Shown here piece by piece: positions 16,790 through 25,185 of a stretch of 64,000 bases of DNA. This DNA comes from Deinococcus malanensis (GTDB lineage Bacteria; Deinococcota; Deinococci; Deinococcales; Deinococcaceae). Position 1 is the first letter of the stretch. Each line of letters starts with the position of its first letter. Under the pieces are notes generated by a model. The model did not search any database. It was not told the DNA's origin and saw only the letters and a program-made list of their open reading frames with translations. Made by a program: the position numbers and the translations under genes. Location of the stretch: contig NZ_BMPP01000017.1 of the NCBI RefSeq assembly GCF_014647655.1, forward strand, positions 38,249 to 102,248, in the 5' to 3' direction.

Positions 16790-18253
16790 ATGACTGCCGA
16801 TTCAAGCCCGCCCCTCTTCCCTACCTCAGCTGATCTACAGGCTCTGCTCGACACGCAGCGGGCCTGGCGCTGGCGCGCGGCCCAGACCACCGCTTCCCAG
16901 CGGCGGATCATCCTGCGCCGGCTGCACGACGCAGTGCGCGCCCACCGTGAAGCACTGGCCGGGGCGCTGGCTCTGGATCTGGGCAAAAGCCGCGCCGAGT
17001 CCGAGATCGCCGAGATTCATCCCATCCTGGAAGAGTTGCGGCACGCCATTGGGAACCTGCCACGCTGGATGGCCACCCGGCGGGTTCCTACGCCGCTGAT
17101 GCTGGTCGGCTCGCACAGCGAGATCCAATTGCAGGCCCGTGGGGTTACGCTGATTCTGAGCCCCTGGAACTACCCGGTGAACCTGGCTCTGGCCCCGCTG
17201 GTGGCCAGTCTGGCGGCTGGAAACACCGTGGTGCTCAAGCCCAGCGAGAAAGCCCCCCACGTCGCCTGCGCACTGAAAATGCTGCTGGAAAGCGTGTTCG
17301 AGCCCAAGCTGGTCGCCGTGGTAGAAGGTGATGCCCAGGTTGCCCGCACGCTGACCTCCATGCCATTCGACCACATCTTCTTTACCGGCAGCACTGCCGT
17401 GGGCCGGCAGGTCATGACGGCCGCCGCACAGAACCTGACCGGCGTTACGCTGGAACTGGGCGGCAAAAGCCCGGCCCTGCTGCACTCCAGCGCGCACCTG
17501 ACCCACAGCGCCGAGCGGCTGGCCTGGGGCAAGTTCCTGAATGCCGGGCAGACCTGTGTGGCCCCGGACTACGCCCTGGTGCCGCGCGCCCTGCAGGAGG
17601 AACTGGTTGCAGAAATCGGGCGAGTCATTACGCGCCGCTTTGGCGACGCGGCCCGGCTGCGCTTCGGCACAGACTATGGCCGCATCGTGGACGCCGGCAG
17701 CGTCGGGCGACTGGAGCAGCTGACCCGGCAGAGTGTGGCGCAGGGTGCGCAGGTGGCAGTGGGTGGAGACTTCGATGCGGCTGCGCGTTTCATCTCGCCC
17801 ACCATCGTCACGAACGTGAAGCCCGGCATGCCCCTGATGCAGGAAGAGCTGTTTGGACCGGTGCTGCCGGTGCTGGCCTACGACTCGCTGGACGAGGCCC
17901 TCGATCTGATCCGGCGGCTGGACCCCCCGCTGGCGCTGTACCTGTTTGCCGAGGACCAGGCGGTCATCGAGCGGGTGCAGCGTGAGACCACCAGCGGCGG
18001 CATGGTAGTGAACGGTACGATCATTCACCTGACCAATCCGTACCTGCCGTTCGGTGGGGTGGGGACCAGTGGGCAGGGGGCGTACCACGGCGAGCACGGC
18101 TTCCGCACCTTCAGCCACCAGCGTGCCGTCCTGACCGAGACCCCCCGCAGTGGCGTGCGCTTCATGTACCCGCCCTATGGCCGTCCCCTGCCCCGGCTGG
18201 CGGCCTGGGCGCTACGCAAACTGGAGCGGCAGTCAGGCTCGCGTGGAGGCTAG
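16790..18253 (+). CDS. Aldehyde dehydrogenase (class 3-like)
   Basis: 487 aa NAD(P)+-dependent aldehyde dehydrogenase. The coenzyme region [29 protein letters not shown], the catalytic Glu in LELGGKSP and the catalytic Cys in [11 protein letters not shown] are all present, as is [17 protein letters not shown] near the end. The short C-terminus and motif style match ALDH3/fatty-aldehyde types. The ATG at 16790 is preceded by GCGAGG; a TTG two codons upstream is possible. A TAGACT at 16740-16745 may be the -10. Its last 11 bases overlap mobA. Confidence 0.9.
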   Translation: MTADSSPPLFPTSADLQALLDTQRAWRWRAAQTTASQRRIILRRLHDAVRAHREALAGALALDLGKSRAESEIAEIHPILEELRHAIGNLPRWMATRRVPTPLMLVGSHSEIQLQARGVTLILSPWNYPVNLALAPLVASLAAGNTVVLKPSEKAPHVACALKMLLESVFEPKLVAVVEGDAQVARTLTSMPFDHIFFTGSTAVGRQVMTAAAQNLTGVTLELGGKSPALLHSSAHLTHSAERLAWGKFLNAGQTCVAPDYALVPRALQEELVAEIGRVITRRFGDAARLRFGTDYGRIVDAGSVGRLEQLTRQSVAQGAQVAVGGDFDAAARFISPTIVTNVKPGMPLMQEELFGPVLPVLAYDSLDEALDLIRRLDPPLALYLFAEDQAVIERVQRETTSGGMVVNGTIIHLTNPYLPFGGVGTSGQGAYHGEHGFRTFSHQRAVLTETPRSGVRFMYPPYGRPLPRLAAWALRKLERQSGSRGG

Positions 18254-18848
18254 GGGCACCCTGCCTGATGGCAGTTGGGATTTCACAGGCGCCATCACGG
18301 CCGGGGGGCGCTCCAGCCGGTTCGGATCGGACAAGGCCCTAGCATTGCTGGACGGCAGCCCCCTGTTGCAGCATGTGGCGGCCTCCCTGGAGCCCTGTCC
18401 GCAGCGACTGCTGGTAGCCCCGCCTGGACGCTACACCCTGGATGGCTGGGCTCCGGTAGCGGATACCCGTCCCGGAGAAGGGCCGCTGGCCGGGCTGGAG
18501 GCTGCGCTCCGTGCCGCGCCCGACGGCTGGGTGGCTTTTACGGGCGTAGACCTGCCGGGCCTGACACGTGCCTACTGGACCACGCTGGCTCAGGCGCGTC
18601 TCCCCGGAGCCCTGAGTGTGCAGGCGCTGGACGCCACGGGGCGGCCCCAGCCGCTGGGCGCGCTGTATCACACGTCCCTGTTGCCACGCGTCCGTGCCCT
18701 GCTGGACAGCGGCGAGCGGCGGTTGCGCCTGGCCGCTCCGGAGGACGCGACAGTGATGGTGGCGGGAGTGGATCCGGCGGCGCTGCGCAATGTGAATACG
18801 CCGACCGACCTGGATGCACTGACCCATATCTTGAATCCAGGGCAATAA
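18243..18848 (+). CDS. mobA: Molybdenum cofactor guanylyltransferase MobA
   Basis: 201 aa nucleotidyltransferase that adds GMP to molybdopterin to make the bis-MGD cofactor. The N-terminal motif [15 protein letters not shown] matches the family GTP-binding signature (L/T)AGGxSxRxGx[11 protein letters not shown] holds the metal-binding Asp, and NVNTPTDL is a typical C-terminal motif. The GTG at 18243 inside the end of the aldehyde dehydrogenase gene is the most likely start, giving translational coupling. Members are usually 190-210 aa. Confidence 0.85.
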   Translation: MEARGTLPDGSWDFTGAITAGGRSSRFGSDKALALLDGSPLLQHVAASLEPCPQRLLVAPPGRYTLDGWAPVADTRPGEGPLAGLEAALRAAPDGWVAFTGVDLPGLTRAYWTTLAQARLPGALSVQALDATGRPQPLGALYHTSLLPRVRALLDSGERRLRLAAPEDATVMVAGVDPAALRNVNTPTDLDALTHILNPGQ

Positions 18849-18868
18849 AAAAGCCGCCTCTTGGGCGG
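18844..18868 (-). terminator. Minus-strand intrinsic terminator 1
   Basis: On the minus strand the stem CCGCC/GGCGG (18854-18868) is followed by TTTTTTATT. There is no U-tract on the plus strand, so this does not terminate mobA. Confidence 0.65.
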
Positions 18869-18873
18869 TGATG

Positions 18874-18900
18874 AAAAAAAGATAGCGTCTTATGCGCTAT
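18874..18900 (-). terminator. Minus-strand intrinsic terminator 2
   Basis: Minus-strand stem ATAGCG/CGCTAT (18882-18900) is followed by seven T residues (18874-18880). It lies directly upstream of terminator 1, in tandem, and implies minus-strand transcription from the right. Confidence 0.65.
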
Positions 18901-18904
18901 GCGT

Positions 18905-19049
18905 CAAGAGGATGCGTCTGGTTCTGGGGACCGGCCAGGGGTGTGCATAGGCACGCTGAACCAATTTTCGTGAGGCCTGATGATTTCTCCAGCCCAGGCT
19001 ACGGTCGGAGTGCCTGCGTCGTCGGTAGATTTCCGTGAGCGCACTCTTG
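18905..19049 (-). ncRNA. Candidate small RNA, minus strand
   Basis: Inferred from two tandem minus-strand terminators immediately downstream and no minus-strand gene to use them. The ends can pair: minus-strand CAAGAGTGCG (19049-19040) with CGCA-TC-CTCTTG (18916-18905), a closing stem of about 10 bp with a 2-nt bulge. No tRNA, SRP or RNase P signature was recognised and the promoter is not clear. The exact ends are a guess. Confidence 0.35.
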
Positions 19050-19368
19050 CATGGCGCCTTTAAAGGACAACTGATATGCAGCCAGAAAAGGGTGACATGC
19101 CCGGCTCCCGGACTGCGCCTGAACGTGGCGGACGATTACAGTGAGGACAGATCAAGGATTACCCAGGCGGCAACTGGAGGCGCAGAGCAGGTTGATGCAA
19201 GCGCAGCCACCATGGCGACTGTACGCTTCTCCAACTCATCGGACGGCAGAGCGCCCGGGTGCTCTCTCGGCCCTGAGAACTGGGAGGCCACCCCACCGCC
19301 TCCCAGGCAGGCATGATGGAGCCAGTGGCCCCGGTCTCTTCCAGGCGCGGTGGTCCAGGAGGACAACC

Positions 19369-19764
19369 ATGCAGATCGAGGTGCAAGTCAGACAGATCAG
19401 TCCCGCCACAGCACAGGCCACTGCCCGCACGCATCAGGTCATGATCGACCGCCCACTGGACAAAGGTGGAGAAGACCGCGGCATGATGGGCGGCGAACAG
19501 CTGCTGGTCTCGCTGGGCGGCTGCTTTATGAGCAACCTGCTGGCGGCCATCCGGGCACGTGAGGCCGGGATCACGGACGTGCAGCTGAGTGTCACCGGCA
19601 CACTGGAGACGGCGCCGGGCCGCTTCAGCGCCATTGATGTGGCGGTCAGTGCCCAGACGCAGGACCACGCGCTTCTGCAAAAACTTGTGGAAATATCGGA
19701 CCGGGCCTGTATCGTGTCCAATACCCTGCGCCCGGCCGTCACCCTGAATTTTCGCGTGATCTGA
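19369..19764 (+). CDS. OsmC family peroxiredoxin
   Basis: 131 aa. The two redox cysteines of OsmC/Ohr proteins are present in LGGCFMSNL (first, at the start of the central helix) and in DRACIVSNTL (second). They form a thiol pair that reduces organic hydroperoxides. The ATG at 19369 is favoured over longer options by a strong Shine-Dalgarno CAGGAGGA seven bases upstream. The 131-aa length and motif fit the YhfA/OsmC-like subgroup rather than Ohr, but subgroup is not certain. Confidence 0.85.
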   Translation: MQIEVQVRQISPATAQATARTHQVMIDRPLDKGGEDRGMMGGEQLLVSLGGCFMSNLLAAIRAREAGITDVQLSVTGTLETAPGRFSAIDVAVSAQTQDHALLQKLVEISDRACIVSNTLRPAVTLNFRVI

Positions 19765-19787
19765 CATCGAATACCGCTGTCATTGAC

Positions 19788-19823
19788 GGGGGAGGCGCGC
19801 ACCCAGCGTCCGCGCGTCTCCCC
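19788..19823. terminator. Hairpin between convergent genes
   Basis: GGGGAGGCGCGC pairs with GCGCGTCTCCCC (one G-T pair) around an 11-nt loop, ending at the stop of the convergent DUF1622 gene. No U-tract. Confidence 0.45.
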
Positions 19824-20213
19824 TCACGAACGTGAATCGTTCAGGTCTCCAGGAGCCGCAGCTGTCTCGTTCCCATGCCGGCGGTCATGGTTCTCGATCT
19901 CCTGTTGCAGGAAGTAGTTGAGCAGGGTCCGGAGCGCCGCGATGGCAGCCAGCTTGCCGATCTCCTCCCAGGTTGGCGCTATCGCCGTGCGCAGAATATC
20001 GGCCGCCAGCGTGAACTCCAGCGCCACGGCCAGCCAGCGTGCCAGGTGCAGACGCGCGATTTCCCTGGTCCGGTCCGGCGCTTCCACGCGACCGAGGAAC
20101 ACCGCCAGCGTCCGCCACAGGGCTTCCAGACCGGCGATGGCGACGATCAGGGCCGCCGCCGCTTCCAGCCCCAGGGCCACATACGCCGCGAAGATCTTGA
20201 ACAGTTCTTCCAT
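19824..20213 (-). CDS. DUF1622 family membrane protein
   Basis: 129 aa with three hydrophobic segments: residues about 8-40, 62-82 and 88-105. The arrangement EEL…YVALGLEAAAALIVAIA…ARWLAVALEFTLAADIL…AAIAALRTLLNYFLQQEI is that of DUF1622 inner-membrane proteins, whose function is unknown. The ATG is preceded by GCGGAGG. It follows the DUF4385 gene by 13 nt on the same strand and may be co-transcribed with it. Confidence 0.75.
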   Translation of the reverse strand: MEELFKIFAAYVALGLEAAAALIVAIAGLEALWRTLAVFLGRVEAPDRTREIARLHLARWLAVALEFTLAADILRTAIAPTWEEIGKLAAIAALRTLLNYFLQQEIENHDRRHGNETAAAPGDLNDSRS

Positions 20214-20226
20214 GCCGGGCCTCCGC

Positions 20227-20718
20227 TCAGCCGTACCGGGCCTTGTGCTCGCGTTTCAGGGCAGCGTAGGTTTCGTTGGCCTCAGCCTGCTCCCACTTCT
20301 GTTTGAAGATGCGGGCCGACTCGGCCTTGACCGGGTCCTCCGGGCTGCGCGGCAGCTCTGCTCGGCCGTGGGCTCCCGATTGGCCTTTTTTATCTGCCGG
20401 CACCGGGCCGTCGTATTTTTTACCCCCTTTGTGGTTGGCATAGCGCCGCGACCGGGTAAACCCCATCTGCAGGAACTTGCGGGCCATGTCGGCGCCCACA
20501 AAGTCTCCGGCTTCCAGGTAGGCCTCGAACATGGCATAGAGTTTCTCGCTGCTCTCACGTGCCAGATCCGGCGTGGCAAAGCGCCAGTGCGGCAAAAGCT
20601 CATTCTTGTAGGGCTGCACCAGCAATACGCCCTGCTCGCCGATCCCGACGCGGTACAGCTGCGGCTGGGCGCGCAGGTCCAGTTCGGCATAGTTCAGCGA
20701 GTACTCGAATTTGGGCAC
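20227..20718 (-). CDS. DUF4385 family protein
   Basis: 163 aa, soluble. Y-R-V-G-x-G-E-x-G-V-L-x-V-x-P-Y-K-x-E-L-L-P-x-W-R-F, then GDFVGADMARKFLQMGFTRSRRYANH, are strong matches to my memory of DUF4385, an uncharacterised family of about 150 residues with basic C-terminal segments (KGGKKYDG). Starts at GTG with AGGGGAG upstream. The gene lies between dps and the DUF1622 gene, all on one strand. No enzymatic motif is visible. Confidence 0.7.
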   Translation of the reverse strand: MPKFEYSLNYAELDLRAQPQLYRVGIGEQGVLLVQPYKNELLPHWRFATPDLARESSEKLYAMFEAYLEAGDFVGADMARKFLQMGFTRSRRYANHKGGKKYDGPVPADKKGQSGAHGRAELPRSPEDPVKAESARIFKQKWEQAEANETYAALKREHKARYG

Positions 20719-20742
20719 CTGCTCTCCCCTTTCGGTATGACG

Positions 20743-20775
20743 CAGGTCACCAGACCTCTGGGGCCCGGTGACCTG
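20743..20775. terminator. Hairpin after dps
   Basis: CAGGTCACC (20743-20751) and GGTGACCTG (20767-20775) are perfect 9-bp arms with a 15-nt loop, between the dps stop and the DUF4385 start. Terminator or operator; no U-tract. Confidence 0.4.
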
Positions 20776-20802
20776 ACACGCTGCCTGGGACCTGTGCGGA
20801 AC

Positions 20803-21414
20803 TCAGTCCAGGCGGTCGTCGTCCATCAGAGCCTGCAGCATCCAGCGGATCTTGTCGATCACCAGAGCGTAGCCGTTGTACAGGTCGGCTGTGGCCGGGT
20901 CGTTGGCCTCGTCCACGGTCTGGCTGTCGTCGCGAAAGCTCTTGCCGACCCGGCTGAGGTCCTGGACCAGATCCGCCACCTGGGTGCGGGCGTCACGGAC
21001 GGTCTCGGTGGGTACCTGCACCACGCTGAAGCGCGCCAGGTCCGCCGGGGCGGCAATGGGGCTTCCGCCCAGGGCCACCAGACGCTCGGCCTGCTCGTCG
21101 ATGGCGGGGAAGATCTCGGCGATAAACTCGTCATAGGCCGGGTGCAGGTCGCGGAAAAAGCGGCCACGAATATCCCAGTGGTACTTCTTGAATTTCAGGT
21201 ACAGGCTGATAGTGGTGGCCAGGTTGCGCTGCAGCGTCTCGGCTACAGTGGCGAATTCCTCTTCACTGAGGTAAAGGTGGTCCACCAGAGCGTTGTTGAC
21301 GGTGCGCAGGTGTGCGGCGTCGGCCTTGGCCTCGCCCTGGGCCTTGACACCCCTGGCTCCGCCGCGAGCGGTGGTTTTGGCGGCCGTCTTGGTAGAAGCA
21401 CTCTTTTTGGTCAT
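20803..21414 (-). CDS. dps: Dps ferritin-like DNA-binding protein (Dps1 type)
   Basis: 203 aa. The core LATTISLYLKFKKYHWDIRGRFFRDLHPAYDEF carries the ferroxidase ligands (His of KYHWD, Asp/Glu of DEF). Residues 1-30 form a Lys/Thr/Ala-rich tail for DNA binding. A second N-terminal metal site, which I recall from D. radiodurans Dps1 as Asp36, His39, His50 and Glu55, is conserved here at Asp32, His35, His46 and Glu51. Dps condenses DNA and stores iron against oxidative damage. Leaderless start: TAGCGT, 6 nt, ATG. Confidence 0.93.
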   Translation of the reverse strand: MTKKSASTKTAAKTTARGGARGVKAQGEAKADAAHLRTVNNALVDHLYLSEEEFATVAETLQRNLATTISLYLKFKKYHWDIRGRFFRDLHPAYDEFIAEIFPAIDEQAERLVALGGSPIAAPADLARFSVVQVPTETVRDARTQVADLVQDLSRVGKSFRDDSQTVDEANDPATADLYNGYALVIDKIRWMLQALMDDDRLD

Positions 21415-21420
21415 GCGGTC

Positions 21421-21426
21421 ACGCTA
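21421..21426 (-). promoter_or_regulatory. -10 box of dps
   Basis: TAGCGT, GACCGC, then the ATG at 21414. Confidence 0.45.
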
Positions 21427-21487
21427 CGCCCGGGCACACGGAAGGTGCCATGGGCCTTTCTTTACAGTTAGGCTCACCTCGCGGTCG

Positions 21488-22387
21488 TCATGAGTAGATG
21501 CGGAAGACCAGCCGGTGATGCTCGGCGGCGCAGTGCACCTGCTTCTGAGCCTGCAACTCGGTGAGATGCGCGCTGACCACCGCGCGGTTAAGCACCACCG
21601 CAGCGGGGCTACCGGTGTGCACTCCCAGCCGCACCGAGACCCGGGCAAGCAGGTCGTCCACACTGCCCGCCTGCTCCTGAACCGTCGCCAGCACGGCTGC
21701 GGTGGTCCGTTCATAGGCGGCCAGGTTGGCGCCCACCAGTCCCGGCAGGTCCACGGAGGGGTGACCGTGACCCGGCAGCACCACGCCCACACCCCCCAGT
21801 TCCACCAGGCTGGCGGCACTGACCTTCTGTGCCGCCGAATCCACGCAGAAGGTCAGCGGGTGCTTCTCCAGCGCTTCGGGGCCGAACAGGGCGTCGGCAA
21901 CATAAATCATGTCTCCCAGCTGCACGGCATACATATCTGTCGCGTGCCCGGGCACTGGAATAAGGTCCAGGTCCACCCCTCCCAGTCTCTGCTGCCCCGG
22001 CGGGATGAGCTGCGCCGGACTGGCGGGGGCGAGCAGGAATTTGGTCCGCAGCTCCGGCGGAGGACTGGCCCCGAACAGGCTCAGCGGTTCCAGAAACGGA
22101 TGGTTGATCACGGCCGCCTCGATGGGGGGCGCAAAAACTGCCAGTTCCGGGAACTTTTTGAGGATGAAGGCATTGCCACCGTGATGGTCGGCGTGGCTGT
22201 GCGTGTTCAGAATGGCGCTGGGGCCCAGGCCGGCCGCTTCCACCGCCCGCAGCAGCTTGCGTGCATGCGAGTCGTCCAGGCCGGTGTCGATCAGGAGGGC
22301 CCTCCCCTTACCGTTTTCTACCACCACGCTGTTCACGGCGCCCGGCAGATACCAGACGCCGGAGCCAAGTGGCACCAGAGCAGACAT
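21488..22387 (-). CDS. MBL-fold metallo-hydrolase
   Basis: 299 aa. The zinc motif THSHADHHGGN (HxHxDH) is at residues about 62-72, with the later ligand histidine in VPGHATD, the bridging Asp in VADALFG and a final PGHGHP. A winged-helix-like C-terminal region (VLNRAVVSAHLTELQAQKQV) resembles that of LACTB2/RNase Z-related hydrolases. The substrate is unknown; glyoxalase II or RNase activity are possible. Start ATG with GAGGA upstream; divergent from the MFS transporter with 32 bp between starts. Confidence 0.8.
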   Translation of the reverse strand: MSALVPLGSGVWYLPGAVNSVVVENGKGRALLIDTGLDDSHARKLLRAVEAAGLGPSAILNTHSHADHHGGNAFILKKFPELAVFAPPIEAAVINHPFLEPLSLFGASPPPELRTKFLLAPASPAQLIPPGQQRLGGVDLDLIPVPGHATDMYAVQLGDMIYVADALFGPEALEKHPLTFCVDSAAQKVSAASLVELGGVGVVLPGHGHPSVDLPGLVGANLAAYERTTAAVLATVQEQAGSVDDLLARVSVRLGVHTGSPAAVVLNRAVVSAHLTELQAQKQVHCAAEHHRLVFRIYS

Positions 22388-22406
22388 GTCCTCAGGGTAA
22401 CGGGTG

Positions 22407-22412
22407 TAGGCT
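22407..22412 (+). promoter_or_regulatory. -10 box of MFS gene
   Basis: TAGGCT, 7 nt, then the GTG at 22420. Confidence 0.5.
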
Positions 22413-22419
22413 CGGGCGC

Positions 22420-23643
22420 GTGACTGTTGCCCCGCCCGCCAAGCCCTTCAGACCGTCGGGTGCACAGCTTGGACTGATCGCCGCGAACTTTCTGATGTGG
22501 GGCGGGTTTTTCGCCGTGATTCCCCTGGTCACGGTGCATTTTGTCGAAGGTCTGGCCTGGACCGCGGCCAGCGTGGGGCTGATCCTGGGCCTGCGGCAGT
22601 TGACCCAGCAGGGCCTGACCGTATTTGGAGGCGCCTGGGCTGACCGGATAGGGCCCAAACCGCTGATTCTGGCGGGCTGTATCCTGCGCACCCTCGGGTT
22701 TGCGGGCATGGCCTACAGCGAGACCTTCGTCACCCTGCTGCTGGCCGCGCTGCTGGCCGGGGTGGGCGGTGGACTGTTCGACGCCCCGAAGAACGCGGCA
22801 ATTACTGCGGTGACCCGTCCGGAGCACCGCACAAGGATGTACAGCCTGGCCAGCATGTCCGGAAACCTGGGGATGGTCAGCGGGCCGCTGCTGGGAGCGG
22901 CACTGCTGCCAGTAGGCTTCCGCACTGCGGGGCTTGTGGCGGCAAGTGCGTACCTTCTGGCCTTTGTGGTTCTGGGGCTGACGCTGCCACATGTGCGCCC
23001 GGAGAGCCCACGGGCTGGCGGCCTGGGCGGGCTGGCGACGGCGGCCCGTGACATCCGGTTCCGGCGCTTCACGCTGGTGCTGATCGGTTACTTTCTGCTG
23101 AGCACCCAGATCAATGTGGCGGTGACCCTCAAGGCCATTGCCCTGGCGGGCCCCAGCGCCACGGCCCCGCTGTACGGCCTGAGCGCCGGACTGTCGGTGG
23201 TGCTGCAATACCCGCTGCTGCGGCTGGTCGAGCGGCACGTGCCGACCCGGCCCGCCCTGGTCATGGCCGTGCTGATGGTCGCGACCGCGCTGGGCCTGAT
23301 GGCCTTTGCGCAGACTTTCCCGGCGCTGCTGGCGTGCGTGGCGCTGTACAGCCTGGGCACCATGATCGTGTATCCCACTCAGCAGACCCTGACCGCACGG
23401 CTGGCCCCTCCTGAACTGCTGGGCAGCTACTTCGGTTTCTCGGCCATCAGCCTGGGGGTGGGCGGCGCGGTCGGCAGCCTGCTGGGCGGCGCGCTGGTCG
23501 ACATTGGCGCGCGCGTGCAGTTCACCGCGCTGCCCTGGCTGACCCTGTTCACGCTGGGGCTGCTGACGGCCCTGGGCCTGAAATGGGCGCTGCGGGACGC
23601 TCCGGAAAGGAACGTCCCGCAGCCAGAAGCCTCAGCGCAGTAG
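22420..23643 (+). CDS. Major facilitator superfamily transporter
   Basis: 407 aa with about twelve transmembrane segments in two halves. The loop between TM2 and TM3 reads FGGAWADRIGPKPLI, the MFS GxxxDRxGxK(R) motif, and VGGGLFDAPKNAAITAVT resembles MdtH/YfcJ-type exporters. The GTG at 22420 fits the leaderless promoter and the first hydrophobic segment. Probably a drug/H+ antiporter; the substrate is not predictable. Its stop is followed one base later by the end of the convergent S41 peptidase gene, leaving no room for a separate terminator. Confidence 0.85.
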   Translation: MTVAPPAKPFRPSGAQLGLIAANFLMWGGFFAVIPLVTVHFVEGLAWTAASVGLILGLRQLTQQGLTVFGGAWADRIGPKPLILAGCILRTLGFAGMAYSETFVTLLLAALLAGVGGGLFDAPKNAAITAVTRPEHRTRMYSLASMSGNLGMVSGPLLGAALLPVGFRTAGLVAASAYLLAFVVLGLTLPHVRPESPRAGGLGGLATAARDIRFRRFTLVLIGYFLLSTQINVAVTLKAIALAGPSATAPLYGLSAGLSVVLQYPLLRLVERHVPTRPALVMAVLMVATALGLMAFAQTFPALLACVALYSLGTMIVYPTQQTLTARLAPPELLGSYFGFSAISLGVGGAVGSLLGGALVDIGARVQFTALPWLTLFTLGLLTALGLKWALRDAPERNVPQPEASAQ

Positions 23644-23644
23644 C

Positions 23645-24976
23645 TTACCGCCCGCCGGGAACCGCAGGCACCGGCGTTGCACCGGCTGCAGCGCCCAGTG
23701 CCGGAGCGCGGCCCAGGGCGGTCACCGCTGCATTGAGCAGTTTGTCCACACCCTGGGTCAGCAGGCGGACTTCTGCTTCACCCTGCACGTGGGCCTCGTC
23801 CGGACGGACCAGCAGCGGATAGGGCGTGCCTTCGGGCTTGACGTAGTTGAGGATGGTCAGCTGAACGGCAGCCTCGCCTACCTCAAAGACACGGGTCGCG
23901 GTGTTGCCTACTCCGGCCGTTTCCTCGCCCAGCACCGGGCCTCGCTTGGCGTACTGCACCTCATAGGCGAAGAACTCACTGCACGAGGCGCTGCCGTCAT
24001 CCACCAGGACAGCCACCGCACCGGTCCACAACTGCGGGTTACGCACGGCACCCACCACCCGGCCCGACTCGAAACGGGCGCCCTGGCGAACCTCCGTGCG
24101 GGTATTGCCGCGTGCACTGCGGGCCACCCGGGTCAGGCTCGGCACGAAGGCACTGACGGAGTTGTCGCATTCCACCAGACTGCCCCCGCCGTTTCCACGC
24201 AGGTCCACCACCATGCCCTGCGCGCCGGCGGCCTGCGCCTGAGCAACCAGATCATGCACGCGCTGCGCCACACCGCCGCCGGCCAGGAAGGTTGGAATCC
24301 GCAGCACGCCCACCTGGGCGCCGCCCACGGTCAGGTAGGACAGGCGCGGCAGGTCCCGGGTGCTGCTTTCGCGCGCGGTGATGCTCAGGGTCAGCGGCTG
24401 TCCCGCGCGCGTCAGACCCAGGGTGATGGTCTGGCCGCTGAGCCGGGCGGCACGCAGGGCGTCGTAGCGGTAAGGCTGACTGTTCAGGGTCTGCAGCACG
24501 TCCCCACGCTGGAGTCCGGCTTCTGCCGCCGCGCTCTCGGGCACCACTTCCAGTACCACCCGGTTCTGGCCATCAAGCGGCGCCAGTTTCACGCCAAACT
24601 GCCGGCGGTTGCCTCCGGTGGCGCTGGTCACAAATTCCTTGTAGTCGTCTGGCGTCTGAAAGAAACTGTGCTTGTCCGCCAGGGCAGTGAATTGTGCTTC
24701 CAGAACCGGGTAGGCCTTGCTGGCCGGGCAGGTGGCCATCACGGCGGCACAGACCGCGTTCAGCCGTGCCTGATACTCGTCGCGCAGAGCCACGCGGTCA
24801 ACGGTCGACAGGCCACCGTACTCTTCGACCAGCAGGATGTTGGCCTGATCAAAGACCACCTGGGCAGGCGACACGGCCTGCGCCTGGGCAGCGGGAAGGA
24901 CAAGAGACAACCCCAGCGCCGCACCCAGCAGGGAACGAAAAGGGGCCGGGTGGACGCAGCGATTGTTCAGGGTCAT
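23645..24976 (-). CDS. S41 family peptidase-like exported protein
   Basis: 443 aa. A signal peptide (residues about 10-33, ending AQAQA) is followed by an N-terminal helical part, a PDZ domain (about 125-200, VPESAAAEAGLQRGDVL) and the S41 tail-specific protease core. The nucleophile Ser lies in DDGSASCSEFFA. The lysine that CtpA-type members carry in TxGKG is absent: the segment reads GEETAGVGN. It may be an S41B/IRBP-like enzyme that uses other residues, or be inactive. It acts outside the cytoplasmic membrane. Confidence 0.75.
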   Translation of the reverse strand: MTLNNRCVHPAPFRSLLGAALGLSLVLPAAQAQAVSPAQVVFDQANILLVEEYGGLSTVDRVALRDEYQARLNAVCAAVMATCPASKAYPVLEAQFTALADKHSFFQTPDDYKEFVTSATGGNRRQFGVKLAPLDGQNRVVLEVVPESAAAEAGLQRGDVLQTLNSQPYRYDALRAARLSGQTITLGLTRAGQPLTLSITARESSTRDLPRLSYLTVGGAQVGVLRIPTFLAGGGVAQRVHDLVAQAQAAGAQGMVVDLRGNGGGSLVECDNSVSAFVPSLTRVARSARGNTRTEVRQGARFESGRVVGAVRNPQLWTGAVAVLVDDGSASCSEFFAYEVQYAKRGPVLGEETAGVGNTATRVFEVGEAAVQLTILNYVKPEGTPYPLLVRPDEAHVQGEAEVRLLTQGVDKLLNAAVTALGRAPALGAAAGATPVPAVPGGR

Positions 24977-25185
24977 GAGTGTTCATATTCTGCCCGGTAC
25001 AGATGGGAAATTGGTGGGTTCACATGGCCACCGGGATCACATTTGCACCGTCAGGGACGGAAGTTTCCAGCGACTGAGGTCTGACAGGAAGATGGCAGTG
25101 TTCTGAGGACTTGGTGCAGGGCCGCTGTAATGTCGGCGGGGTGGTAGAGCACTATGCACCGGACGCGCACAGCCTGCAGGTTCCT

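Larger units (their letters stand above)
18849..19368. other. 520-bp non-coding region
   Basis: No convincing protein-coding frame between mobA and the OsmC gene. It holds the two minus-strand terminators, a candidate small RNA (18905-19049), and an 8-bp hairpin TGGGAGGC/GCCTCCCA at 19281-19304. Confidence 0.65.

Noticed and set aside
18844..18868. Terminator of mobA
   Set aside because: The hairpin is preceded, not followed, by the A/T tract on the plus strand; it works only for minus-strand transcription.
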